Assembly (NCBI GenBank): GCA_902613795.1
Contig: CACMIP010000004.1
Coordinates: 102,136-166,135 of the forward strand
Origin: an uncultured OCS116 cluster bacterium
GTDB lineage: Bacteria; Pseudomonadota; Alphaproteobacteria; Rhizobiales; TMED25
Direction: 5' to 3'
Length of the DNA stretch: 64,000 nucleotides
Positions 33,961 to 42,156 of this stretch are shown piece by piece. The first letter of the stretch is position 1, and every line of letters begins with the position of its first letter. Both the position numbers and the translations under genes were made by a program. The notes beneath the pieces were generated by a model. That model was not told the DNA's origin. It saw only the letters and a list, made by a program, of their open reading frames with translations, and did not search any database.

Positions 33961-35151
33961 ATGTTAATTTCGTCAGTGCCAATAGCGGCGATATGTACAG
34001 GAGTCGCCGTTACATTGTTTTATAGTGCGTCATATTACCTGTTTCCTGCATTATTAAATTTTTGGTTGGATACTCTAAGTATCTCAAAAAATAATCTTAC
34101 ATTCGCGTTTAGCCTATCATTATTCGTTCAGGCTTTTGCTTTTCCATTTTATGGGAGGTTAATCGATAGGGGCTATGGGTTAATTTTAATATTGATATGC
34201 CCAATCATGATTGGTTTATCTCTTCTTTATTTGAGCTATGCAGCAGAATTATACATTGTATTTCTTTCAGGATGGATATCTGTCAATTTTTTTGCTGCCG
34301 GATGTACCTACAATATGGTCTTCTCCATAATTACTATGGCCGAGAAAAAAGACACTAAAAGAACGATTATAATTATTACATTAATCGCGGGTTTTGCCAG
34401 TACTATCACCTTTCCGATCATGACATATTTTGCATCAACACATGGTTGGAAACTTGCAATTATGATAATTGGTATATCAACAATAATTATCGGTACTCCC
34501 ATGCTATATGCAGGTATGAAAAATTACGTCATAGTTGAAGTGCCGAAAAAATTGCAAAATAATCATAAAATTTTTCTACCAATCGATAGTAAGCTTTTAT
34601 TACTATCTTTACCGTTTTTCCTTATTGCCCTTAATCATCAAATGTTGGTGAGTCATATTATTCCTCTTCTGCTTGAAAAAGGGTTAGAGTTTAAAATGGC
34701 AATCATAATTGCATCTTTATTTGGCCCTTTTCAAGTTGTTGGCAGAATGATAATTTTATTTTTTGGAGAGAAAATTAGTGATACAAATTCTCTGTTTTAC
34801 ATCTTTTACATGACAGTAATTTCTCTCCTGTTTTTGTATGTAACGCATATATCACCAACACTTGCATTTATATTTATCCTACTGGAGGCGTCAGCTTATG
34901 GGATTACGTCAATTATATTACCCTTAATATCAAAAGATGTACTAGGAATGAGTGACTTCGGACAAAAATTCGGATATGTATCTGTATTCTATGCGATAGG
35001 TTTGTCATGTGGGCCTTGGATTGGTTCTTTAATCTGGACAAATAGCAACTACGATTTTGTAATAATCTTTATAATTCTATCGAGTATAATTGGTCTTCTT
35101 ATTTGCTATCTTTTGAAATATAAGTATTTCAAATCATTACCAAAAAAGTAA
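33961..35151 (+). CDS. MFS transporter at the right end of the phn island
   Basis: 396 residues with about 12 membrane helices. The N-terminal half has the FPFYGRLIDRGYG loop typical of MFS_1 transporters (oxalate/formate or monocarboxylate-like branch). Starts 36 bp after the methyltransferase gene with no strong ribosome site visible. It is the last gene before the tRNA-Arg attachment region. Substrate unknown; an exporter or a second organophosphonate/organic-acid porter are possibilities. Confidence 0.8.
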   Translation: MLISSVPIAAICTGVAVTLFYSASYYLFPALLNFWLDTLSISKNNLTFAFSLSLFVQAFAFPFYGRLIDRGYGLILILICPIMIGLSLLYLSYAAELYIVFLSGWISVNFFAAGCTYNMVFSIITMAEKKDTKRTIIIITLIAGFASTITFPIMTYFASTHGWKLAIMIIGISTIIIGTPMLYAGMKNYVIVEVPKKLQNNHKIFLPIDSKLLLLSLPFFLIALNHQMLVSHIIPLLLEKGLEFKMAIIIASLFGPFQVVGRMIILFFGEKISDTNSLFYIFYMTVISLLFLYVTHISPTLAFIFILLEASAYGITSIILPLISKDVLGMSDFGQKFGYVSVFYAIGLSCGPWIGSLIWTNSNYDFVIIFIILSSIIGLLICYLLKYKYFKSLPKK

Positions 35152-35249
35152 CGATTTTTTACCATCAACACCAAGCAATTGGCATTTTTTATGACAGCAG
35201 GGCTACAATTAGTATCAAGGAAAGCTGACTAAACATAATGTATTTGTTA

Positions 35250-35290
35250 CACTGCTTGGATTCGAGCCGAGGACCTCCTGATCCACAAAC
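35250..35290 (-). pseudogene. tRNA-His(GTG)-like 3' fragment
   Basis: On the minus strand: anticodon loop TTGTGGA, the 3' anticodon stem TCAGG, variable AGGTC and an imperfect T arm (CTCGG-CTCGAAT-CCAAG, T54 replaced by C). The 5' anticodon strand, D arm and 5' acceptor strand are missing, so it begins at the anticodon loop just as a recombinase-generated tRNA remnant would. Assignment to tRNA-His is from the anticodon only. Confidence 0.4.
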
Positions 35291-35360
35291 AATAGTATAT
35301 ACCTTTACTTTACACCCCCAAGAACGTTGTTCACCAATGGTTACAGAGGAATCGTAAAAA

Positions 35361-35393
35361 TGTAATATTTATGTAATTGGTGTGTAATTTGGG
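35361..35393 (+). repeat. Three 11-bp-phased TGTAAT direct repeats
   Basis: TGTAAT occurs at 35361, 35372 and 35383, each exactly 11 bp from the next, followed by T-rich or TTGG text. One-turn phasing means all three face the same side of the helix. This is the form of arm-type integrase sites or of a cooperative regulator site. It lies about 120 bp from the intact tRNA attachment gene. Confidence 0.55.
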
Positions 35394-35512
35394 TCGAAAA
35401 TGAAGCATTTTACAAGGATTCTGCAATAATATAGAATCAGTAGTGTAGAACAAGTAATGTTATCGAAACGAAAGGTGACAGAGGGAAAACTGCTTAAAGG
35501 TATCAGAGGAAT

Positions 35513-35563
35513 ATGGTGAGGACGACAGGATTTGAACCTGTGACCCCCAGATTAGGAATCTGG
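35513..35563 (-). repeat. 51-bp direct repeat inside tRNA-Arg(CCT) (attL-like)
   Basis: Right copy of the island's border repeat, identical to 23488-23538. It covers the tRNA from the 5' strand of the anticodon stem to the CCA plus one flanking base. This sublocation, anticodon loop to 3' end, is the commonest crossover segment for tyrosine recombinases. Confidence 0.9.
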
Positions 35564-35590
35564 TGCTCTATCCTACTGAGCTACGCCCCC
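35514..35590 (-). tRNA. tRNA-Arg (CCT)
   Basis: Minus strand, 77 nt with CCA encoded. Acceptor GGGGGCG pairs with CGTCCTC using two G-U pairs; D arm TAGCTCAGTAGGATAGA; anticodon stem CCAGA/TCTGG with loop TTCCTAA (anticodon CCT); T arm ACAGGTTCAAATCCTGT. Reads AGG. The intact gene marks the right border of the phn island. Confidence 0.96.
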
Positions 35591-35745
35591 ATTTGATTGA
35601 TAATAACGAATGTTTATTTCTTGGTCTACAGGCTTTTCCTAGCTGACTCCAAAAAATATAGCTATACTATGCTCACAAAATACGAGTACAATTAAAGAAT
35701 GATTTATGTCATTTTAGGAAAATTTTATTATGAGGTGTTTTGCAA

Positions 35746-36297
35746 ATGCATGAGATGATTGGAAAGGTATTTTCTGTAAGTAAAAAAGGTACGCATGAAT
35801 TTTCGAAGGAAATTCAAGAGAAGATAGAGTTAATAACCATGCACGGTGTAGAAGGTGATGCACATGCAGGCAAATATGTTAAGCATAGATCTCGGGTTAA
35901 GAAGGACCCAACACAGCTGAATATACGGCAGGTACACCTGATAGCCTCTGAGTTATTTGAAGAACTATACCAATATGGGTATAGTGTTAAACCGGGAGAT
36001 TTAGGGGAGAACATTACTACCAAAGGCATTGATCTGATTAACTTACCCAAATACACACAACTTAAGATTGGTGCCTCGGTAGTACTTGAAGTTACCGGAC
36101 TCAGAAATCCTTGTCGACAAATCGAAGATTTTGGCAGCGGTCTACTTAAAAAAATGATTTCGAAAGATGCCCAAGGTAATCTTGTCAGAAAAACAGGTAT
36201 AATGACAATTGTTAAGTTTGGGGGATTTGTAAGTGTTTCGGATAATATAGAAGTTTGTTTGCCAAGGAAGCCATTCGTTAATCTAGATATTGTTTAA
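35746..36297 (+). CDS. MOSC-domain protein
   Basis: About 183 residues, ATG 35746 with GAGGTG eight bases upstream. MOSC signatures: GVEGDAHAGKYVKHRSR, NIRQVHLIASELFEEL, PGDLGENITTKGIDLINLP and the cysteine in LRNPCRQIEDFGSG, which in MOSC proteins binds sulfur or the Mo cofactor. A stand-alone YiiM-like form lacking the MOCO sulfurase aminotransferase domain. First gene outside the island on its right. Confidence 0.9.
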   Translation: MHEMIGKVFSVSKKGTHEFSKEIQEKIELITMHGVEGDAHAGKYVKHRSRVKKDPTQLNIRQVHLIASELFEELYQYGYSVKPGDLGENITTKGIDLINLPKYTQLKIGASVVLEVTGLRNPCRQIEDFGSGLLKKMISKDAQGNLVRKTGIMTIVKFGGFVSVSDNIEVCLPRKPFVNLDIV

Positions 36298-36303
36298 TCT
36301 ATG

Positions 36304-37251
36304 CTACTCTGACCATTTAATGGAGTCATCCGTAAATAAATCATCAATTTTTATTTGATTTTCTATCAGCTTTTGTTCGTGTAAATATTCAACTAATTTT
36401 TGTACATTTTTTCTGTTTATATCAGTCAGTCCAAATGGATATGGATCTCCATTAAATATGTCAATAACCTCAGACCATTGCCTGTCAACCCAAGGTAGAA
36501 GAGTTGCTCCCAACTTCCGCTTCAGTGCTTTTTCTTTACTTTTGCTGTATGCCTTGAATACGCTATATCCAATCTCTGGATTTTCTATAAGTGTATGATG
36601 GTGGATCATCAAGCAATGATTAATGGGATATATACCGGTTGCCTCAAAATATTTTTTTTCTACTTCCGCATAGTCATTTACAAGTGGTCTCAAAACCCTA
36701 TCTTTTGGTGATTTTTTAATATCAAGCGGTCTTGGGGCTACATAAGCATCAAGCTCTCCGTTTATCACTAATTCCTCTGGGTCACCGCTAATGAGATTCA
36801 CGTTCGCCTGTGTTGGCGGTATAAATCTTTGTATCTTGTTCGCATACCAATAAACCGAGCTCCAGTGGAGATCATACTCTTCTAATAAAATACCTCGAAG
36901 CCACACTGCAGCTGTTTGTGAATACTCCTTTATGCCAACCTTACAATTCTTTAAATCAGTTACACTATTTAAATTACTATCTTTTCGAACCCAGATTATG
37001 CCATGTCGAAAGCCTCGATTGACGAAGACAGGTATTGCTGTCATTTGGCAAATACCTCGTTCACGCATCATGCAATAGTTTGATAATGAGAACTCAGATA
37101 TTTGAAAATTTTTCTGATTTAGTATTTTCTTATATAAATCTTGCAGGTTTGATGGCACGTAGTTTAGATCATAGTTGTCCATCGGGCCGGAAATATTAAG
37201 GGTAAATTCGTAGTCACCACCCATAATATTTATTTTTTTAAGTGGGGTCAT
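36304..37251 (-). CDS. 4,5-dihydroxyphthalate decarboxylase-like (periplasmic-binding-fold) protein
   Basis: 315 residues with no signal peptide. Blocks QISEFSLSNYCMMRERG, MTAIPVFVNRGFRHGIIWVRKDS, LKNCKVGIKEYSQTAAVWLRGILLEEY and the end PFGLTDINRKNVQKLVEYLHEQ match proteins annotated as 4,5-dihydroxyphthalate decarboxylase/NMT1-like. The fold is a type-2 binding protein that has become an enzyme in this group. The substrate in this organism is unknown. Tail-to-tail with the MOSC gene (6 bp). Confidence 0.8.
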   Translation of the reverse strand: MTPLKKINIMGGDYEFTLNISGPMDNYDLNYVPSNLQDLYKKILNQKNFQISEFSLSNYCMMRERGICQMTAIPVFVNRGFRHGIIWVRKDSNLNSVTDLKNCKVGIKEYSQTAAVWLRGILLEEYDLHWSSVYWYANKIQRFIPPTQANVNLISGDPEELVINGELDAYVAPRPLDIKKSPKDRVLRPLVNDYAEVEKKYFEATGIYPINHCLMIHHHTLIENPEIGYSVFKAYSKSKEKALKRKLGATLLPWVDRQWSEVIDIFNGDPYPFGLTDINRKNVQKLVEYLHEQKLIENQIKIDDLFTDDSIKWSE

Positions 37252-37285
37252 TACGTGCTTTGATTGCTACAACTGAGCTCATTGA

Positions 37286-37816
37286 CTAATTCGAAGCAGC
37301 AGCAGCATTCTTGCTATTTTTCGCAAGTTGACCTTCAATATTTGTAACTGCTTCAATTTCTTTTATACCTCGAGCTCTTGATACTTCTTTTGCAAGACGA
37401 TCAAGTGCTGATTCATATAGTTGCCTCTCGGAGTATGATTGCTCAGATTGGCTAGGGTTTCTGTGTAAGTCTCTTACAACCTCGGACAAGGCAATAATAT
37501 CACCTGAATTGATTTTGGTTTCATACTCTTGAGCTCGCCTGCTCCACATTGTTTTTTTAACTTTTGCATTACTTTTAAGAATTGAAAATGCTTCATCTAT
37601 CAAATTTGTATCTGATATTGCCCTCATTCCTGTCGACTCTACTTTATTTGTCGGCACTCTAAGTGTCATTTTATCTTCTTCAAAGTAGATAACATATAGC
37701 TCGAGTTTCATTCCGGCTATTTCTTGTTCAAGTATATCCGTAATCTTACCCACTCCATGTGATGGATAAACTATATATTCATTTATTTTGTAATTCTTAT
37801 TAACCTTATTTGCCAT
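37286..37816 (-). CDS. CarD-family transcriptional regulator
   Basis: About 176 residues, start at 37816 (MANKVNKNYKINEYIVYPSHGVGKI); the in-frame extension to 37915 overlaps fdxA and is unlikely. The N-terminal Tudor-like RNAP-interacting domain has YPSHGVGKI and VIYFEEDKMTLRVP; the C-terminal helical domain includes KKTMWSRRAQEYETKINSGD. It stabilises the RNA polymerase open complex, notably at rRNA promoters. Downstream of fdxA, the usual alphaproteobacterial order. Confidence 0.93.
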   Translation of the reverse strand: MANKVNKNYKINEYIVYPSHGVGKITDILEQEIAGMKLELYVIYFEEDKMTLRVPTNKVESTGMRAISDTNLIDEAFSILKSNAKVKKTMWSRRAQEYETKINSGDIIALSEVVRDLHRNPSQSEQSYSERQLYESALDRLAKEVSRARGIKEIEAVTNIEGQLAKNSKNAAAASN

Positions 37817-37838
37817 TATTTGAGCTTCCTTATTTTGA

Positions 37839-38177
37839 TCAGTCTCCGGTTCCAGGTTTTTCTGAAAAATATTCCTGCAATTTATTTTTTTTGTCCTTGA
37901 ATTCATCAGCATCAATTGGAGAGTCTTTTTTCATCGTTATATTTGGCCAAATTTCAGAATATTTTTTATTAAGAGCAAGGTATTCTTCCATGCCTGGTTC
38001 TGTATCAGGAAGAATTGCTTCAGCAGGACATTCTGGCTCACAAACACCACAATCAATGCATTCATCAGGGTGTATAACGAGCATATTTTCCCCTTCATAA
38101 AAGCAATCAACAGGACAAACCTCAACACAATCCATATATTTGCATTTAATACAGGCTTGATTTACAACGTACGTCAT
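37839..38177 (-). CDS. fdxA: Seven-iron ferredoxin FdxA
   Basis: 112 residues. Cysteines C9, C17 and C50 fit the [3Fe-4S] cluster and C21, C40, C43 and C46 the [4Fe-4S] cluster, with extra C12 and C25, the spacing of Azotobacter ferredoxin I. The C-terminal extension ([20 protein letters not shown]) is also family-typical. Soluble electron carrier. Between the SUV3-like helicase and carD. Confidence 0.95.
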   Translation of the reverse strand: MTYVVNQACIKCKYMDCVEVCPVDCFYEGENMLVIHPDECIDCGVCEPECPAEAILPDTEPGMEEYLALNKKYSEIWPNITMKKDSPIDADEFKDKKNKLQEYFSEKPGTGD

Positions 38178-38241
38178 TTATGTCTTTCTAAGGATATTAA
38201 TTTTTGTTGAACCATGAGATGAATACTTATAACAGAAAAAT

Positions 38242-40725
38242 CTAATGATTTGAAGCATTGTTAAATTTTTTTAATACTGAAAATGGATTAATTTCACTAT
38301 ATGCATAATCACTATATGGCTTCTCGTTTATTTTTTTCTTAATCCAAAATTGATCTTTATTTTTTTTGGTATTTTTCACTTTGGTAAAATTAAGATCTCT
38401 CAGGAGCTTCTCTGTAATATTTTTTTTCAGTTCCATTTTATTTATCAATTCATTATCAAGTATGAATTTGGAAGATTTTTCTTTTTGCATTTTTTCTCTG
38501 ATAAAACAGAGCATATTTTCGATGAGGTCTGGTCGAATATACTGCCTGCCAGAATAAAAATAGCCCAGGTTTTGATAGAAAATTGTATCTAGCTTATTCT
38601 CAATAATCCTTTCATTTTTTATCGGTCCCAGAGCATAAGAGCTTCCGACATTGATATTAAATAATTTAAGTCTGAGTGAGAACCCGTCATCCTCGAAGAT
38701 TTTTTTAAAGTATAAAAAATTTTCACCAATAAATATACCATATGATCGAAGCTCTCTCTTTTCTTCTTTAGTAAGCTGATCAAATTCTATCCCAAGTTTA
38801 CTTTTTTGAATTACTCCAAGATTTTCTATAATTGAAAATTGTATTGCTGAGAGGGGGCTTTTAAGTTTCGCATTATTAAACTTCACAAGCCCAGGTAACA
38901 CCTTCTTTATATGAAAAGAAAGCCAATTTTCGAGTTTATTTTGTAATTTCTTTCTGTTAATGACATCAAGATAATCATCAAACAAAAGCTGGATTTTTGG
39001 CAGTAATATATTTGAACTTCTTGATATAGATGCGATTGGTACATTTTTCCATAACAATTCATTTGTGTGAGAGAGTTGGAAATCCGAATTATCTGACACA
39101 AGTATATTTCTTGCTTGCTCGTTTATTTTTGTGTGAATAATATTATTTAGCTTACTTTTTGCTGATTTATTTAATTTAGCTGTTGATTGATGTTTAAATT
39201 TTAATCCTTCAACTGTTCCCAAGGTAATGTTTCCAACATTAATTTTACTCTTTTCATCTACTTTAATATTTTTTAGATCGGTATAATTAACAAGGATACT
39301 CGTCCTTTTATCAATAAATCTTTGCATAAGTCTATCATGCAATTTATCTGATAATTTATCTTCAATGGCTCTTGTTTTTTTCTGCCAATGCTTTGAGTCT
39401 TGAACCCAGCCACTTTTATTCGCTATGAAGTTACATGTTCTAATGAAAGAAATTTTATTTGATAAGCCATCTATGTCACCATTGTATTTTGCGCAATATT
39501 TTACTTCCTTATCAAACCAGTCTTCATCTACGTACCCGCCAGACTTAGTTATATCACAGAAAATCTTAAGTACTATTTTTGCATGGTTATCTATGCCGGT
39601 TTGCCTATAGTCTGGTATCTGGCAAAGATCCCACAGCAGCCTTAATTCATCAATCTTTAATTTTCTGTCACTTAATAAATTGTTCTCATTGATATATTCC
39701 AATGTTTGCTGGTCTTCGCCAGGTTTTACTGATTTAAGGTAAGGTAAATCTGGTTTTGCATTCAAGCTATCGAGCATACATGTAAGGGAGTCAAACTTTA
39801 TATTACTATTACGCCATTTGATATTATCAACTATTGCGAAATTATGGTTTTCTACCGAACTTACTATATTGGGATCTAATTCATGGTTTGGATATGTCAT
39901 ACAGAAAGTTCCATTATTCATATATCTCCCTGCGCGACCTGCAATTTGTCCAACTTCATGGGGATAGAGATATCTGTATTTATTACCATCAAATTTTTTG
40001 ATTGAGTCGAACGCAATATGATCAATGTCCATATTTAATCCCATCCCAATCGCATCAGTAGCAACTAGATAGTCTGCTTCCCCTGACTGATATAGTTCAA
40101 CTTGGGCGTTACGTGTTCGGGGGGATAAAGCTCCAAGAACCACTGCAGCACCCCCATTTTGCTGTCTAACAAAATCAGCAATTTCATATACACGATTAAT
40201 TGAAAATGCAATTATTGCTGTTCTCTTCCTTAATCTTGAGATTTTTTTTGAATTTTCATAAGTTAATTTTGAAAATCTAGTTTTTTTTATGACCTCGATA
40301 TCTGGGATAATTTTCTTTAATATCATCTCTATCGTTTCAGAACCAAGAAATACAGTCTCAATTGACCCCCTTGCTTCAAATATTCTCTTTGTGAATACAT
40401 GCCCGCGCTCAATATCATTTGCGAGTTGTATCTCGTCAATCGCAATAAAATCAACCAATATATCTGTTGGCATTGCTTCAACGGTGCAGATATAATATTT
40501 TGGAAATTTTGGTATATATTTTTCTTCGCCAGTAATGAGTGCAACTGACTGTGCACCAATTTTAGTCGATATTTTATCATATAGCTCGCGTGCAAGAAGT
40601 CTTAATGGAACTCCAATCATGCCAGTATCATAGCTAAGCATCATATTGATTGCCTGGTGAGTTTTACCAGTATTAGTTGGTCCTAATATTGCTTTTATTT
40701 TTGGATTTTTTTTTCTACTTATCAT
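38242..40725 (-). CDS. SUV3-like ATP-dependent RNA/DNA helicase
   Basis: About 827 residues from the start at 40725 (MISRKKNPKIKAI). Walker A GPTNTGKT (15-22), DEXH-type box AIDEIQLA, motif III-like FLGSET, helicase C-terminal motifs ATDAIGMGLNMDID and QIAGRAGRYMNNG. This is the mitochondrial Suv3 family, which in alphaproteobacteria clusters with fdxA and carD. The lysine-rich C-terminal third (from about 480) is lineage-specific and diverged. No S4 RNA-binding gene lies between it and fdxA as is common in relatives. Confidence 0.92.
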   Translation of the reverse strand: MISRKKNPKIKAILGPTNTGKTHQAINMMLSYDTGMIGVPLRLLARELYDKISTKIGAQSVALITGEEKYIPKFPKYYICTVEAMPTDILVDFIAIDEIQLANDIERGHVFTKRIFEARGSIETVFLGSETIEMILKKIIPDIEVIKKTRFSKLTYENSKKISRLRKRTAIIAFSINRVYEIADFVRQQNGGAAVVLGALSPRTRNAQVELYQSGEADYLVATDAIGMGLNMDIDHIAFDSIKKFDGNKYRYLYPHEVGQIAGRAGRYMNNGTFCMTYPNHELDPNIVSSVENHNFAIVDNIKWRNSNIKFDSLTCMLDSLNAKPDLPYLKSVKPGEDQQTLEYINENNLLSDRKLKIDELRLLWDLCQIPDYRQTGIDNHAKIVLKIFCDITKSGGYVDEDWFDKEVKYCAKYNGDIDGLSNKISFIRTCNFIANKSGWVQDSKHWQKKTRAIEDKLSDKLHDRLMQRFIDKRTSILVNYTDLKNIKVDEKSKINVGNITLGTVEGLKFKHQSTAKLNKSAKSKLNNIIHTKINEQARNILVSDNSDFQLSHTNELLWKNVPIASISRSSNILLPKIQLLFDDYLDVINRKKLQNKLENWLSFHIKKVLPGLVKFNNAKLKSPLSAIQFSIIENLGVIQKSKLGIEFDQLTKEEKRELRSYGIFIGENFLYFKKIFEDDGFSLRLKLFNINVGSSYALGPIKNERIIENKLDTIFYQNLGYFYSGRQYIRPDLIENMLCFIREKMQKEKSSKFILDNELINKMELKKNITEKLLRDLNFTKVKNTKKNKDQFWIKKKINEKPYSDYAYSEINPFSVLKKFNNASNH

Positions 40726-40860
40726 TGTATTTAATAAAAGATTTACGAAAATAGAACAATAGAAGAACAAATCATGTCCGAATCAGTGATACATACTAAT
40801 TCATTTTTTGTTCCATACTACATTTAGTACATTAATTTTGTATAGTACATATAAAAATAT

Positions 40861-41706
40861 TCAAAAAACAATAGATTTACCATTTATTGATAAGTCAACT
40901 AAGTCAATTGATCCAGAAATACCCTCACTCGCATTTATGCTGATCGGTATTAAGAATATAAATTCATCTTTAATAGTAATTTTCATGAGCTGCAGCATGA
41001 AAAGTGGTACAGGATTATCTTCATATTTTTTCATTTCTTTGTCAGAAAATCCAACAAGTGGTGTGAATTTTGCGGTACAAATATTTTGCTCCTCTATTTG
41101 TTCAAATTCTATCGAAAATATTCTTCTACCATCAGTAACATCCCATTCTCCTGTACACACATCCTTATTGTGATACATAGACATTTCAATCATACTTGAA
41201 ATTGGATCTATAGTTTGTGCATTTAGTTGTTCATAGAGCCTTATAAGTTTATTCTCCATTATTTCAGGTCTTGCCAATATGTTATGTTTTCCATTTCGAT
41301 AAACTATACTTACATGACCAACGCCTTTTTTTGTTTCAATATGGTTATTGTAAAATTTTGGTTGTATATCATTTTTACTCAATGTACCTCTTGCTGAGAA
41401 TGTCCAAATTGAATTTGAGAAAAGATCTCCAATACCTTGTGTCTGAACGGTGGCGCTTGAAAAGTACTGTGCTTCTCCAAAGTTAACTTCAAAGTTGAGT
41501 TTTGCAATTTTTAATCCCAGTGATTTGATGTCGTATTCTAAATTTATTTGATCGTCAATGAAGTATCTTTTTTCAATATCATATTCAAATCTATCGTTAA
41601 ACTCTGTCCCACCCGCGATTGAATACATGTTAACCAACAAAATGATAGTCATCATAAAAATAACCAAAATTGGCTGGACAGTAGATTTAAGAATTATATG
41701 CTTCAT
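40861..41706 (-). CDS. DUF3108 exported protein
   Basis: 281 residues with an N-terminal signal/anchor helix (about 11-31). The DUF3108 body is a beta-rich lipocalin-like barrel: INLEYDIKSLGLKIAKLNFEVNF then IWTFSARGTL. Envelope protein of unknown function that commonly neighbours rpmB in this class. Divergent from rpmB. Confidence 0.85.
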   Translation of the reverse strand: MKHIILKSTVQPILVIFMMTIILLVNMYSIAGGTEFNDRFEYDIEKRYFIDDQINLEYDIKSLGLKIAKLNFEVNFGEAQYFSSATVQTQGIGDLFSNSIWTFSARGTLSKNDIQPKFYNNHIETKKGVGHVSIVYRNGKHNILARPEIMENKLIRLYEQLNAQTIDPISSMIEMSMYHNKDVCTGEWDVTDGRRIFSIEFEQIEEQNICTAKFTPLVGFSDKEMKKYEDNPVPLFMLQLMKITIKDEFIFLIPISINASEGISGSIDLVDLSINGKSIVF

Positions 41707-41862
41707 AAGTAATAGATCTTAACTTGAATTAGTAAAATAAGTATGACTTTATATTTATGTTAGCAAGATTTTTTTTATTCAAATATAATAAATATTGAAG
41801 TTGACGGATTGTTGGTGAGGGTTTATATACTGTCTATTAGTGCTTTAATCGGAGATCAAAAA

Positions 41863-42156
41863 ATGTCAAGAAAATGTGAATTAACAGGTAAAGCTGTGAT
41901 GTCTGGTAACAATGTAAGTCATGCTAATAACAAAAACCGCCGTAAATTCCTACCTAATCTGCACCAAGTCACACTTCGAAGTAACTTGTTAGATGAAAAG
42001 GTATATTTGAGAGTATCTTCAAAGGCACTCCGCAGTGTTGAGCACAGAGGCGGACTTGATGAATTTCTCATGAAAGAATCGAAAGAGAATCTATCATCAA
42101 AAGCCCAATCAATCAAAAAGCGCATTCAAAAAGCAGCAAACGGTGCTCAAAGCTGA
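41863..42156 (+). CDS. rpmB: 50S ribosomal protein L28
   Basis: 97 residues from ATG 41863 with GGAG at 41851-41854. Start [24 protein letters not shown] and [13 protein letters not shown] are the L28 signature; the C-terminal lysine-rich tail is usual in alphaproteobacteria. The in-frame upstream start at 41809 is not supported. Its stop overlaps the next ATG (TGATG). Confidence 0.96.
   Translation: MSRKCELTGKAVMSGNNVSHANNKNRRKFLPNLHQVTLRSNLLDEKVYLRVSSKALRSVEHRGGLDEFLMKESKENLSSKAQSIKKRIQKAANGAQS

Larger units (their letters stand above)
35152..35513. other. Gene-free 362-bp attachment-region spacer
   Basis: Between the MFS gene and tRNA-Arg(CCT). No convincing reading frame. It holds a tRNA-His-like 3' fragment (35250-35290), three 11-bp-phased TGTAAT repeats (35361-35388) and a small hairpin GATTCT/AGAATC (35417-35438). 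An integrase gene would be expected near here in an active island; none is present. Confidence 0.55.
23488..35563. mobile_element. Putative tRNA-Arg(CCT)-integrated genomic island carrying C-P lyase
   Basis: A region of about 12 kb is bounded by a perfect 51-bp direct repeat (23488-23538 and 35513-35563). The right copy is the anticodon-arm-to-CCA part of an intact tRNA-Arg(CCT) on the minus strand; the left copy is an isolated fragment in the same orientation. The intact gene lies at the end from which the island extends off the tRNA 3' side, as expected for tyrosine-recombinase integration. Cargo: phnM, phnGHIJKLN, DUF1045, phnDCE, a methyltransferase and an MFS transporter. No integrase or mobilisation gene was found, so this is a fossil, a passenger mobilised in trans, or a gene-exchange cassette. 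Confidence 0.7.

Noticed and set aside
35417..35438. GATTCT/AGAATC hairpin near the attachment tRNA as a recombination core
   Set aside because: A six-bp inverted repeat in AT-rich DNA is weak, and the tRNA repeat already explains the crossover site.
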